Shown piece after piece: positions 46,327-55,598 of a stretch of 64,000 nt of DNA (positions are counted from its first letter, which is position 1; each line of letters opens with the position of its first letter). Position numbers and translations under genes: made by a program. The DNA is from Glutamicibacter sp. JC586 (GTDB lineage: Bacteria; Actinomycetota; Actinomycetes; Actinomycetales; Micrococcaceae). A model generated the notes under the pieces. The model had not been told where the DNA came from. It searched no databases and saw nothing but the letters and a program-made list of their open reading frames with translations. Where the stretch lies: positions 248,001 to 312,000 of the forward strand of contig NZ_VHIN01000005.1 in assembly GCF_009805585.1 (NCBI RefSeq). Direction: 5' to 3'.

Positions 46327-48070
46327 TCTAAGCGCCTAAACGGCGTAACCAGCTTCGTATACGCATCACGACACAGTTCGAATCAAGAATGAACAAGATG
46401 CCGCATAATTCGTTCCGCATCCGTGACTTGCTACGTTCTCAGCTAACGATAGGTGTACTTGGACCGCAATATACTTGCTGCTAACAGACATCGGGTTCAC
46501 TCATTCGGATCACTTCCAAGATCCGATATGAGTAAGAAGCAGCAGTAGGTATTTCCTTGATGATGCGGGCATGCCTCGGTAGACGCTCCTGAGTCGTGAG
46601 TGTACACATCGCGGACAGATTGGGGCAGCGGCCCGCTTACTCTAGATAGAAAGCGTCTCACAAGCGCATATAGGCCGCTGAGAGGACCCTCTGGCCCATC
46701 ATTGCCTACAAGGTCACTCGTAGTCCTAAACCAGCCCTGAAGAGCCTCGTAGGGGAGTGTGGCGAGCCGGCAGAACGACTAGCGGCTAGTAACATCCGCT
46801 ACAGGCTTTTGAAACTGGTCTAGACAGCCAATGAGCACGGTAGGACCCATAGATAAGCAGCAGATAATCCGAAAAGATAGTTCGATCTTGCGATTCAAGT
46901 GCTTACACAAGGCAGAAAGTGACTGCTTTGAAACTCAAAAAGGATGCACTGGGACAGCAACAAAAGTGGCGCGAATTCCTTGTTAATTTGAACTCACTGG
47001 CACTTAGAAACCAGAAGATCGCAAGACTGACCGCGACCATAAACGGCGGCGATGTGCCGCCAAGCCATTGCCTGCCCATGGGCCAGATAGATTCGTTTAG
47101 CGGCCACCCAAAGCTTAGCGAGGCTAAATGATGAGGGTTGACCCGGAGTGTTTGGACGCAACGTACTCATGGGCATTCGAAGTTGGGGAGTTGCACCGTC
47201 AAGGACGGGTAACTGGGCCAAACAGATGCACATGTGTATTGGCGAACTGAACTTGTTTTGATGTGAAAACGAGAGCTGACGATCTTACCGAAATATCAGG
47301 AAGCAGATAGAAATGGGGATCTGAGATAAAGAACAGTCATCTCCCGATATCAACGATAGAAGATAGTCCGTGTTCTCCTGACCGTACGGGTGTGTTAATG
47401 ACTTCGACGATCCGGCCATGGGCGGCTGAAGAACGGGGGAACGATTATTCCGCATGCCCTGCATCTGGTGGAGTCTGACTCCACAGCAACAGCCTCGTCT
47501 TTATTCTTGGAAGAGAACCGATGACAGAATTCGAGTATGCGGCTGCGTGATCGTTCACAATTCAGCGGAACTTGTAACTTCCTTCTTTCTATGCAGATTA
47601 CTGACAGTGAGGAGTTGTACAACACTTGCTGTTAACGGCAGAGAGTTTAAGTGATCTCCGCAGAGGAGTGACTGTGAGAGGGGAGTGCGGCTAGGCCTGG
47701 GACGATCATAGTCGAGTGTCGGCGAGTGGCCTTCGTGGCCTTCAAGCAGAAACCAGGCATCCGGACGATTCGATGCTGCAGCTGCTGGGACAAGAAATGC
47801 TGTGCACCTGTTCATGGCCTTAGTTCTTCGGGCCTAGCCGCCAATAGAAAATGAACGAGTTAGTGGCACACCGAGCAGGCAGTAGGTTGTCGCCAGCGGA
47901 GGGAACCGAAAACGTCGTGTTCAGTGATGAAGGAGGCAGAATTTCGTTTCTTAGTTTTAAAACAAAGGAAAAAGTTTTCTTATAACTTCTCGTTCTCCAA
48001 ATCGACTTCAGGATCAGGAACTTGTTGACCCTAACCCTAGGTAGGGTCTGTAAAGCAGTGAAGAAACGAA

Positions 48071-48101
48071 TGGAGGGACCGGCCGATGGCCGATCCCTCC
48101 A
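48071..48101 (-). terminator. Terminator of trxA
   Basis: TGGAGGGA / TCCCTCCA outer arms with inner CGGCC / GGCCG and loop GAT; on the minus strand followed by TTCGTTTCTTC. 17 bases past the trxA stop. Confidence 0.85.
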
Positions 48102-48118
48102 GAAGTGAAGCTAATGAC

Positions 48119-48451
48119 TTACAGGTAGTCTGCGAAGTCCTTCTCGATGACAGCCTTTGGCTTGGCACCGATCGAGGTAGCTACGTGCTCGCCACCCTTG
48201 AAGACATAAACAGCAGGGATGCTGGTGATGCCGTACTTAGCGGCAATGCCCTGGTTTTCATCAACGTTGATCTTTACAACGTCAACCTTTTCAGCGTGCT
48301 CTTCAGCAATCTGATCCAGTACTGGGCCCAGCTGGCGGCAAGGGCCGCACCACTCTGCCCAGAAATCGACGATGACTGGCTTGTCGGCATCCAGAACTTC
48401 GCTCTGGAAGGTTGCTTCAGTTACTGCTTTTGCGTTGCTCATGAGAGACAA
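48119..48451 (-). CDS. trxA: Thioredoxin
   Basis: 110 residues with the classic active site FWAEWCGPCRQLGP (Cys near 35 and 38), the cis-Pro loop GITSIPAVYVFKGGE and normal length. A cytoplasmic disulphide reductase recharged by TrxB, encoded 20 bases upstream on the same strand; ATG 48451 has AGAAAGGGG before it. Order murJ-pseudokinase-trxB-trxA near parB is the actinobacterial norm; here the usual short distance to parB is replaced by 3.6 kb of gene-free DNA. Confidence 0.97.
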   Translation of the reverse strand: MSLMSNAKAVTEATFQSEVLDADKPVIVDFWAEWCGPCRQLGPVLDQIAEEHAEKVDVVKINVDENQGIAAKYGITSIPAVYVFKGGEHVATSIGAKPKAVIEKDFADYL

Positions 48452-48471
48452 CCCCTTTCTGAGAAATCTAC

Positions 48472-49440
48472 TTAGACGGTAGCTGCGGTTTCGGTGGTGA
48501 TGTTGGCCAGGTAGTGCTCTACGTCCTGCGCAGCAGCGCAGCCGGAGCCGGCCGCGGTGATGGCCTGGCGGTAGGTGGAATCGATGACGTCGCCGGCGGC
48601 AAAGACGCCTGGCAACGAAGTCTTCGAGGTACGTCCGTCGACAGCAATGGTGCCTTCAGCAGTGAGCTCGAGCTGATCCTTGACCAGATCTACTCGTGGA
48701 TCATTGCCGATAGCAACGAAGATGCCGGTGACGTCCAAGGTGCTTTCGGAGCCATTGACGAGGTTCTTCAGAGCGATGCTCTCAACCTTATCGGTGCCGT
48801 TGATTCCGACAACCTCGGAGTCCCATACGAAGTCAATCTTCTCGTGGGCTAGGGCGCGGTCTGCCATGATCTTCGAAGCACGCAGCTCACTGCGGCGGTG
48901 TACAACGGTGACCTTAGCAGCAAATTTGGTCAGGAACAGTGCCTCTTCCATCGCAGAGTCGCCGCCACCGATGACGGCGATGTTCTGCTCGCGGAAGAAG
49001 AAACCGTCGCAGGTAGCGCACCACGAGACGCCGTGACCGGACAGGCGCTTCTCGTCCTCCAGGCCAAGCTCACGGTATGCAGAGCCGGTGGAAACGATCA
49101 CAGCGCGGGCGCGGTAGACGGTGCCGTCGGCCAGCGACAGGGTCTTGATATCGCCCTTGAGATCCATCTCAGTGACGTCGTCGAACAAGATCTCGGCACC
49201 GAAGCGCTCAGCCTGCTTCTGCAGGTTGTCCATCAAATCTGGACCCATGATGCCCTCTGGGAACCCTGGGAAGTTTTCCACCTCGGTGGTGTTCATCAGT
49301 TCGCCACCAGCGGTAACCGAACCTGCGATGACCAATGGTTTCAGGTTCGCACGGGCGGTGTAGATTGCAGCGGTGTAACCCGACGGGCCGGAACCGACGA
49401 TGATTACGTCGCGGATTTCGTCGTTCTGTGCTGAAGTCAC
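48472..49440 (-). CDS. trxB: Thioredoxin-disulfide reductase
   Basis: 322 residues. FAD-binding VIIVGSGPSGYTAAIYTARA at the N-terminus, redox-active WCATCDGFFF (Cys near 142 and 145), NADPH-binding AVIGGGDSAMEEALFL and the terminal FAD motif GVFAAGDVIDSTYRQAITAAGSGCAAA. It passes electrons from NADPH to thioredoxin encoded by the next gene. GTG start at 49440 with a GAAAGGG site. A hairpin at 49471-49507 separates it from the gene upstream. Confidence 0.97.
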   Translation of the reverse strand: MTSAQNDEIRDVIIVGSGPSGYTAAIYTARANLKPLVIAGSVTAGGELMNTTEVENFPGFPEGIMGPDLMDNLQKQAERFGAEILFDDVTEMDLKGDIKTLSLADGTVYRARAVIVSTGSAYRELGLEDEKRLSGHGVSWCATCDGFFFREQNIAVIGGGDSAMEEALFLTKFAAKVTVVHRRSELRASKIMADRALAHEKIDFVWDSEVVGINGTDKVESIALKNLVNGSESTLDVTGIFVAIGNDPRVDLVKDQLELTAEGTIAVDGRTSKTSLPGVFAAGDVIDSTYRQAITAAGSGCAAAQDVEHYLANITTETAATV

Positions 49441-49470
49441 GGGGATAGAACCCTTTCGTCCTAAAATTGC

Positions 49471-49507
49471 GAGGTGGATAGCGAGGCTTTAGCTCACTAT
49501 CCACCTC
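49471..49507 (-). terminator. Terminator after the pseudokinase-like gene
   Basis: GAGGTGGATAG / CTATCCACCTC with inner GAG / CTC and a single mismatch; on the minus strand followed by GCAATTTTAGG. Lies between the gene at 49541 and trxB. Confidence 0.85.
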
Positions 49508-49540
49508 AACGTATGGCTTTGCTAAAAAATTCCGCTACTG

Positions 49541-51184
49541 TTACTTGGCGGAGAATTCACCGATTTGCAGACCAAATGGTCGCGATGAGTTGCTTCCCGA
49601 CGCCTTGCGCGGCAGGTCGGTGACATCGAGGAAGACGTAGGAGCCTTCCATGGACTCCTTATCACCATCGGTCACTGCTACGGAGACCGATGGGCCGGAG
49701 AATGAACCCTTGGCTACGGACTTTGCATCCCCGAGGTCATCGGAGTCGCCAACAAGGATCTCGTAGTCGCCACCCGTGCCATTGAGACCTTCCAAGTTCA
49801 CCTCGGAGATGTCGGACTTGTCCTTGAGCTCGAGGATAAAGACCATATTGGAGGCGAAACCACCGAAGTTGCTGGTGGTGTAGGTGAAGGTGTCATAGGT
49901 GCTGGACACGTTACCGTCGATCATGTTGGTTAGCGAGCTGTCGGTCTGCGCGTTCAACTGCTGGTTGCCGGGAACCAAACGGGAAATATCGGAGATCTCC
50001 GGTTTAGCTAGGGCAGGTTCGCTGGATTTCTCCGGCTTGGCTGAATCTGACGGAGCGGCAGACTGTTGAGGTTCGTTTGAGTTATCTGCGGTGGTGTTCT
50101 TGTCGCCACCGAGGAAGTTAAAGGCGAAGACTACCGCGATGATCAACACGATCAGCAGCACAGCGCCAACCAGAATTCGGGTGCCCTTGGAGGTGGAATC
50201 CTCTTCCTGGGTATTTGCCTGTGTCTGGTTTGGGGCCGAGACGTTCTTGGCAGCAACGGCTGCGGCACCTGCCGCCGCAGCGGCGCCAGCAGCACCGGCA
50301 ACACCCTTCTTCTTGGCGGGGTCCTGCTCGGCCTTTGACTTCTGCTTGTCTTCAGCTGGCTGCTTGTTGGACTGTGCAGGCTTGCTTGCCGAGGCGGCTG
50401 CAGCTGCAGCTGCAGCTGCGCCGGCTGCCTTAGGCTTCGAAGAATCTGGTTGAGCATCCTGTGGCTTAGCGGCCTTAGGTGCCTCACCCTTGGACTGGGC
50501 TGCGGCATCAAGGGCCGCGGTGGCGGTGACGTTTGGCTCGTCATCCTGATCATTCAGACGCGTAACAGCTGGCTGATCCTGGGTGGATGGCTGCTCGGAA
50601 TCGGTGACCGGATGTGCGGTGGTAGCTGGAACCTGGTCATGAGGAGCGGTCTGGTCCGAAGGTTGCCCCTGGGACTGATCGTGGTTTTTCTTACCGAAGC
50701 GGTTCTTCAGTCCTGCAAAGCCGCTGGAGAAGGCGGTGCCGAACTTATTATGCTCTGGAGCGACCTCGTACTGGTTCTCGTCGTCGTAGGACTCTGGGGC
50801 GTCAGCACGGGTGATACCAAAAATCTCGGTGCCCAGGGTGTCGGTGAAGAACGGTTCAACGTACGGTGCGTCGTCGGATTCGAGAACAAGATCCAGCAGG
50901 TCCGAGGACCGTGCCACGTTGGCTACGAGGTAGCTGTGGTTGGTGTCGGTGATGCCAAGGTCTAGGACCTGGACGTTGGAGGCGCGCTCACCCATAGCGA
51001 TTTCGCGGGCGCTGGCGGCCAACTGGGAGGAGTTTTCGGCCGAAGCAACCATGATGCTCACGGAGCGGTTGAGTACCTGGTCAATGCCGGCGAGCACCAA
51101 ATCACCTTCAGCTGATGAAAGGACGGTCTCGGTGACCTGGTAACGGCCGCTGAGGACAGAGCCGACATCGATTGGCTGCGCCAC
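49541..51184 (-). CDS. Membrane protein with degenerate kinase-like N-terminus (MurJ-associated)
   Basis: 547 residues from GTG 51184 (GGAG 6 bases upstream); ATG 51190 and TTG 51196 are alternatives. The N-terminus (VLSGRYQVTETVLSSAEGDLVLAGIDQVLNRSVSIMV) resembles the first lobe of a Ser/Thr kinase but lacks the glycine loop, catalytic HRD and DFG, so it is a pseudokinase at best. A long disordered Ala/Gln/Lys-rich linker, one membrane helix (about 335-357) and an extracellular beta domain (about 400-545, like discoidin/carbohydrate-binding folds) follow. In M. tuberculosis such pseudokinase and extracellular parts are fused to MurJ (Rv3910); here they form a separate gene 115 bases downstream of murJ. 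Confidence 0.75.
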   Translation of the reverse strand: MAQPIDVGSVLSGRYQVTETVLSSAEGDLVLAGIDQVLNRSVSIMVASAENSSQLAASAREIAMGERASNVQVLDLGITDTNHSYLVANVARSSDLLDLVLESDDAPYVEPFFTDTLGTEIFGITRADAPESYDDENQYEVAPEHNKFGTAFSSGFAGLKNRFGKKNHDQSQGQPSDQTAPHDQVPATTAHPVTDSEQPSTQDQPAVTRLNDQDDEPNVTATAALDAAAQSKGEAPKAAKPQDAQPDSSKPKAAGAAAAAAAAASASKPAQSNKQPAEDKQKSKAEQDPAKKKGVAGAAGAAAAAGAAAVAAKNVSAPNQTQANTQEEDSTSKGTRILVGAVLLIVLIIAVVFAFNFLGGDKNTTADNSNEPQQSAAPSDSAKPEKSSEPALAKPEISDISRLVPGNQQLNAQTDSSLTNMIDGNVSSTYDTFTYTTSNFGGFASNMVFILELKDKSDISEVNLEGLNGTGGDYEILVGDSDDLGDAKSVAKGSFSGPSVSVAVTDGDKESMEGSYVFLDVTDLPRKASGSNSSRPFGLQIGEFSAK

Positions 51185-51311
51185 GTGCATCTCCAAGGGT
51201 TGATTGTTCTTCGGTAGCAGTACTAGAGACCACCACCTGTCATGTTACCTGTCTGCGGGGTCGATTTGGTGCCAATTTTGCGCAGAATCACTGGCAAGTT
51301 TCACTGGATCT

Positions 51312-53072
51312 TTAGCTCTTGAATCCAGGGATTCTGCGAAGGATCGGACCGAGGAAGCTATCGAGCTCTGGGACCTTGGTTTTGTGCAGTAATCCGATGT
51401 AGACAACACCCATGGTTCCGGCCACTAAGATGATCGAAATTATGGCGTTTATCAGTGAGGAGTAGGCGAATCCGAAGCTGAATCCACCCAAGAGCCACAA
51501 CACCAAAGAACCCACAACACCGGAGAGCGTAGCCATCCAGCCAATGCGAATGTAAGTGTCTATTACGGAGTTCACGTCGTAACCACCGTAGCGACGTTTG
51601 ACCAGGAAGTGGGTGCCGATGCAGGACAGGACGTTGGTCAGCCCGTAGATGAAAGCGATGGCCGCAGCGATGTGCATGGGATCTACCACGGCTGCTGCGG
51701 TGAAGGCCAAGACCAAACCTAGCCCAGCGGTAGCGGACTGGATCAGCATCGGGGTACGGGTATCTTCTTCTGCGTAGAACACGCGCAGCATGAAGAACTG
51801 CAGAGACTTAAACGGGAGCCCCAGAGCGGTAAGGACCAAGAGCTGGCCCAGTGCTCCGGCAGCTTGTGCGGCGTTTTCCGAGGAGCCAGCGAAGAGGCGA
51901 CCCAGTGGCCCGGCCAACACGATAAACACGATGGTGCAGAAGACGATGGGGATGGCCGTGGAGCGCATGCCGCGGTTGAGCAACTGGCCCACATCCTTGT
52001 AGCGCTTTTCGGTAAAGGCGCGAGCAAAGTCATTAAAGAGCACCGTGGCCACGGTCAGCGCGAACAGCGAGTGGGGCAAAACGGTGATCAGCTGCGAGGT
52101 GTTTAGCGCATATTCGCCGGCCACCGATGCGGCTTGTTCGGGGGACATTGAGGCGCGGGCGGCGGTAGCACCGGAAACGATTTTGGAGTACAGCAGCGAG
52201 GAGAGGTTGCCGATGACCATGGCGCCCAGGGTCCAGATGGCCAGCTTTCCAACGTGGCGTAGGCCCATGCCGCGCCAGCCGAAATCGAAGTTCAGCTTTA
52301 GCCCGACCTTCTTCAGCGGCCAGAACAGTACAAAGGCCTGCAATACGATGCCCAGGGTCGCACCCCCGGCAAGCCACATGGTCTTGAAGGCACTCCAATT
52401 TTCCATCGGATCGCCCGAAGAATAAGCGCCGAAGGTCAGGATGAACGCCCCAATGACCAGTAGCTGAATGATGTTGTTCACCGCCGGGGCCCACATGAAG
52501 GCGGCAAATCGTCCGTTGGCGTTCAGCACCTGGCCGAGCACCGCGTAGAGCCCGTAGAAGAAGATTTGCGGCAGGGACCAATAGGCGAAGGCCGTGCCGA
52601 GCATGATCATCGGTTCGGTCCAGTTATTGGTCAGCGCGATAATCAACGGTCTGGCGCACAGGGTGAGAATCAGGGTCAGCGCGCCCATCACGACTACTAC
52701 CAAGGTCAGCAGTTTCGAGGTGTAGGCAGCGCCCCGGTCTTTGGCCTTGGAAGCCTTGATGAGCTGTGGGATCAGCACTACGTTGAAGACGCCACCGGCC
52801 AGCAACATGTAGATGATCGTTGGGATGACGTTGGCTTTTTCGAAGATGTCGGCCACCGAGGTGACCGAACCAATGGCCATCGCCAGCATCGCGGTGCGTA
52901 CAAAGCCCAGCAGACGCGAAACCATAGTTCCCGAAGCCATCAGGGCGTACACCTTGGAGCGGGAGCGACCCTGCTGGCTATGAAGCTCTACAGGAGGTTC
53001 GGCGACTAAGTCCACGGCCCCGGTCATTGGCTGCTGATCGGAGCCCGCAGAAGAATTAGGAACCTGAGACAT
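51312..53072 (-). CDS. murJ: Lipid II flippase MurJ (MviN)
   Basis: 586 residues with 14-15 membrane helices. MurJ signature segments: MASGTMVSRLLGFVRTAMLAMAIG, LLAGGVFNVVLIPQLIKA, and ALTVATVLFNDFARAFTEKRYKDVGQLLNRGMRSTAI. It flips lipid II across the membrane for wall synthesis and is controlled by PknB/FhaA in mycobacteria; those partners are encoded at 8-17 kb. A roughly 40-residue polar N-terminus precedes helix 1. It ends before the pseudokinase-like gene and overlaps the Nudix gene by 17 bases. Confidence 0.95.
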   Translation of the reverse strand: MSQVPNSSAGSDQQPMTGAVDLVAEPPVELHSQQGRSRSKVYALMASGTMVSRLLGFVRTAMLAMAIGSVTSVADIFEKANVIPTIIYMLLAGGVFNVVLIPQLIKASKAKDRGAAYTSKLLTLVVVVMGALTLILTLCARPLIIALTNNWTEPMIMLGTAFAYWSLPQIFFYGLYAVLGQVLNANGRFAAFMWAPAVNNIIQLLVIGAFILTFGAYSSGDPMENWSAFKTMWLAGGATLGIVLQAFVLFWPLKKVGLKLNFDFGWRGMGLRHVGKLAIWTLGAMVIGNLSSLLYSKIVSGATAARASMSPEQAASVAGEYALNTSQLITVLPHSLFALTVATVLFNDFARAFTEKRYKDVGQLLNRGMRSTAIPIVFCTIVFIVLAGPLGRLFAGSSENAAQAAGALGQLLVLTALGLPFKSLQFFMLRVFYAEEDTRTPMLIQSATAGLGLVLAFTAAAVVDPMHIAAAIAFIYGLTNVLSCIGTHFLVKRRYGGYDVNSVIDTYIRIGWMATLSGVVGSLVLWLLGGFSFGFAYSSLINAIISIILVAGTMGVVYIGLLHKTKVPELDSFLGPILRRIPGFKS

Positions 53073-53595
53073 GCTTTGTAAGAACCTCGCGTGCCAGATC
53101 AGCGATCCGGCGTTCGTTAGGGAAGGACAGGCGTTTGCCTAGGGCCTCAAGGGGCACCCAAGCGACATCGACGGCCTCATGATCGGGATCATTTTCGATC
53201 GTCAGATGTCCGCCGGTGGCTTCCAGCAGGAAATGGTGCACGGTCTTGTGCACCCTGTAGTTGGTCACGGTGAACCAGTAATCGACCGAACCCAACGGGG
53301 CGAGGATTCTCCCGGCGATGCCGGTCTCTTCCTCGATTTCGCGGATGGCTGCTTCCTCGTTGGTTTCTAGTCCCTCGGGATGTCCCTTGGGCAGGCACCA
53401 CTCGAGCCGGCCACCACGGTTGTACCGGGCGATAATTGCGACGGGAAGTTTGGGTGCATTAAAGTCGATCACGATGCCGCCGGAAGAGACTTCTTCCACC
53501 GTTGGCAAGCTTGTATGACCGCCAGTTGCCTGCGCACGAGCCATTGACGCAGTCAATGGGGTGCGCTTTGGGGCAGACGGGATCGGTCGGTTCAT
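53056..53595 (-). CDS. Nudix (MutT-like) hydrolase
   Basis: 179 residues. The Nudix box reads GHPEGLETNEEAAIREIEEETGI, fitting G-x5-E-x7-REUxEExGU. A 25-residue N-terminal extension precedes a typical Nudix fold (SSGGIVIDFNAPKLPVAIIARYNRGGRLEWCLPKG). The M. tuberculosis homologue in this place is MutT4 (Rv3908). It may hydrolyse oxidised nucleotides or other nucleoside diphosphate derivatives; the substrate is not evident. Divergent from the CCA-adding enzyme and overlapping murJ. Confidence 0.93.
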   Translation of the reverse strand: MNRPIPSAPKRTPLTASMARAQATGGHTSLPTVEEVSSGGIVIDFNAPKLPVAIIARYNRGGRLEWCLPKGHPEGLETNEEAAIREIEEETGIAGRILAPLGSVDYWFTVTNYRVHKTVHHFLLEATGGHLTIENDPDHEAVDVAWVPLEALGKRLSFPNERRIADLAREVLTKHVSGS

Positions 53596-53719
53596 GGATC
53601 CACTCTATCGAGAAAGTAGCCTGCTTCGCTTTATCGACGTGGACAAGTAAGTTATATCGCAAGTGATTTCAACGCATTTTCAAACATTTTGCCCAGATTT
53701 CTGGCACGCTTAAGTAACT

Positions 53720-55171
53720 ATGCATGCACTTCCCTCACCTGACGTATTGCGTCAAATTCTGCCCGCGGTCATTTTCGATCTGGCTGACCGTTTTGTGTCG
53801 GCGGGCCACGAGTTGTCTTTGGTGGGTGGACCGGTCCGAGATCTCTACTTGGGTCGGGTTTCCCCAGACCTAGACTTCACTACTAGTGCGCGCCCCGAAG
53901 AAACCATCAAGGTGATCTCTGGCTGGGCCGACAATGTCTGGGATGTAGGTCGAGAGTTCGGCACGATCGCATTCAAAAAAGGTGAACACACTTTAGAAGT
54001 GACCACCTATCGTGCTGATGCCTATGACAGCCAGTCGCGTAAGCCGATTGTTGCCTTTGGCGATAACCTCCGCGATGATCTGTTCCGCCGCGATTTCACC
54101 ATGAACTCGATGGCGTTGCGTTTGCCTGAGCTTGAGCTTGTGGATCCTTTTGATGGGGTCGCCTCATTGACCGATCAGTCGATCCGTACTCCGGGTGCTC
54201 CTGATATTTCCTTCTCGGATGATCCGCTACGCATGATGCGTGCTGCTCGTTTTGCCTCCCAACTGCAGATCGAAGTCAGTCCAGAAGTTCGCCAGGCAAT
54301 GAGCGAAATGACCGATCGTATCGAGATCATTTCTGCTGAACGTGTGCGTGATGAACTGGTGAAGCTCATCAACGGAGCGGATCCGCGGGCGGGTATCAAC
54401 TTGTTAGTTGAGACCGGTCTGGCCGATAAGGTATTGCCCGAAGTTTCAGCGTTACGCCTGGAAATTGACGAGCACCATCGCCACAAGGATGTGTACCAGC
54501 ACTCGTTGACCGTGCTGGAGCAGGCCGCCGCGATGGAAACCGATCAAGACGGCCCGGTCCCAGGTCCTAGCTTCATTCTGCGCTTTGCCGCGTTGATGCA
54601 TGACATTGGCAAGCCCGCCACCCGCAAATTTGAACCCAATGGCGCGGTGTCTTTTCGCCACCACGACGTTGTAGGTTCCAAAATGGTCAAGGCACGCATG
54701 CGTGCTCTGCGCTTTGATAAGGACACTACAAAGGCTGTGGCTCGCCTGGTTGAGCTGCACATGCGCTTTTATGGCTATGGCGAAGCCGGGTGGTCGGACT
54801 CTGCTGTGCGCCGCTATGTCACCGACGCAGGAGATCTGCTGGAGTATTTGCACCGTCTGACGCGTTCGGATGTCACCACGCGCAATCGCAAGAAGTCGGA
54901 TCGGCTTGCCTTTGCCTATGATGATCTTGAGGCACGTATTGCGCAGATAGCTGAGCAAGAGGAACTGCAGTCGCTTCGTCCAGATTTGGATGGCCAGCAG
55001 ATCATGGGCATTCTGGGGATCAAGCCAGGCCCGGTGGTTGGCCGTGCCTACAAGTTCTTGCTCGAGCTGCGTCTGGACGAGGGTCCGCTGGGTGAACAAG
55101 CTGCTGTTGAGCAACTGAAAGCTTGGTGGAGTGAGCAGCCTGAGTCTCAAGAAGCTGCTACCGAAGAGTAA
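53720..55171 (+). CDS. CCA-adding tRNA nucleotidyltransferase
   Basis: 483 residues. Polymerase-beta-like head: SLVGGPVRDLYLG, carboxylates in DLDFTTSARPEE, and DFTMNSMALRLPELELVDPFDG; RNA-binding region with DDPLRMMRAARFASQL; then an HD phosphohydrolase-like domain with LRFAALMHDIGKPATR. It adds or repairs the 3' CCA of tRNAs; none of the four tRNAs here encodes CCA, so it is essential. Often annotated pcnA in actinobacteria. ATG 53720 after a weak site. A nested hairpin terminator follows. Confidence 0.95.
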   Translation: MHALPSPDVLRQILPAVIFDLADRFVSAGHELSLVGGPVRDLYLGRVSPDLDFTTSARPEETIKVISGWADNVWDVGREFGTIAFKKGEHTLEVTTYRADAYDSQSRKPIVAFGDNLRDDLFRRDFTMNSMALRLPELELVDPFDGVASLTDQSIRTPGAPDISFSDDPLRMMRAARFASQLQIEVSPEVRQAMSEMTDRIEIISAERVRDELVKLINGADPRAGINLLVETGLADKVLPEVSALRLEIDEHHRHKDVYQHSLTVLEQAAAMETDQDGPVPGPSFILRFAALMHDIGKPATRKFEPNGAVSFRHHDVVGSKMVKARMRALRFDKDTTKAVARLVELHMRFYGYGEAGWSDSAVRRYVTDAGDLLEYLHRLTRSDVTTRNRKKSDRLAFAYDDLEARIAQIAEQEELQSLRPDLDGQQIMGILGIKPGPVVGRAYKFLLELRLDEGPLGEQAAVEQLKAWWSEQPESQEAATEE

Positions 55172-55188
55172 CGCCTGACAAGTCTCGA

Positions 55189-55237
55189 AGCACGAATAGC
55201 ACCCGGCATCCGCATGGACCGGGTGCTTTTTCGTGCT
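55189..55237 (+). terminator. Terminator of the CCA-adding enzyme gene
   Basis: Nested inverted repeats: outer AGCACGAA / TTCGTGCT and inner AGCACCCGG / CCGGGTGCT followed by TTTT. 17 bases past the stop. Confidence 0.9.
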
Positions 55238-55412
55238 CGAAAAAAGTTCTTAAACTTTTTGCGGTAATCAGTGGCGCGGCCTGAGCTTTCCATGTAAACT
55301 AAAGACTGTGATTGGGAAGTCTCAATGAGACTTGCGGATCGATAAAACTTATTAGCGGGCCCCATGACTACTCATGGCTGGCCATCAAGAGATTTTAGGA
55401 GGTGGAGAAACG

Positions 55413-55526
55413 ATGAATATCAATCGAGATATTTCAACTCATCGCGCATCGCGAACTGGCGGCGGCTTTATGTCAGCCGGCAATCTCGGCGTTGTCTCTC
55501 CAACCTCCGGAACAGTGGATTTCTAG
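55413..55526 (+). CDS. Putative 37-residue peptide, unknown
   Basis: ATG 55413 with a very strong AGGAGGTGGAG site 6-13 bases upstream. The peptide begins MNINRDISTHRASRTGGGFM and ends GVVSPTSGTVDF. No signal peptide or membrane segment; Gly/Ser/Thr-rich in the second half. A leader of about 90 bases with a short hairpin (AAGTCTC-AAT-GAGACTT near 55317-55333) precedes it, and a U-run terminator follows 20 bases after its stop. I do not recognise a family. It could be a structural peptide, a regulatory leader, or a ribosomal peptide precursor; no modifying enzyme lies near. Confidence 0.6.
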   Translation: MNINRDISTHRASRTGGGFMSAGNLGVVSPTSGTVDF

Positions 55527-55544
55527 CCTACGGTGATCCCCACC

Positions 55545-55597
55545 TAAGTTCCTGAGGTTGAAAGTCAGTAATCGACTCCCACCCTTAGGAACTTTTT
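55545..55597 (+). terminator. Hairpin terminator/attenuator after the 37-residue ORF
   Basis: AAGTTCCT / AGGAACTT arms extended by GAGG / CCCTT pairing, an inner AGTC / GACT helix, followed by five T (55593-55597). If read through, the next ORFs would be expressed, so it could act as an attenuator. Confidence 0.75.
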
Positions 55598-55598
55598 C

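Larger units (their letters stand above)
44545..48060. other. Gene-free region with parS sites (centromere-like)
   Basis: About 3.5 kb with stop codons in every frame; the longest open frames are 60-86 codons, lack ribosome sites, and resemble no family. Base composition (judged by eye, near 48% GC) is well below the flanking genes. It contains parS sites at 44733, 45926, 46248 and 46311. I see no tRNA, terminator pair, transposase remnant, tandem repeat or CRISPR in it. No gene-like trace from neighbouring genes can be found, so a decayed gene is not recognisable. Confidence 0.8.

Noticed and set aside
45289-47815. Several open frames of 60-86 codons in the gene-free region
   Set aside because: No ribosome sites, no recognised motifs, lengths expected by chance at this base composition, and they overlap one another on opposite strands.
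44545-48060. Prophage, CRISPR array or integrated element in the gene-free region
   Set aside because: No regular repeats and spacers, no integrase or transposase fragment, no attachment-site duplication and no adjacent tRNA were seen.
50091-50453. Plus-strand Ala-rich frame opposite the pseudokinase-like gene
   Set aside because: It is the complement of a low-complexity Ala/Gln/Lys linker; repetitive codons create open frames on both strands.
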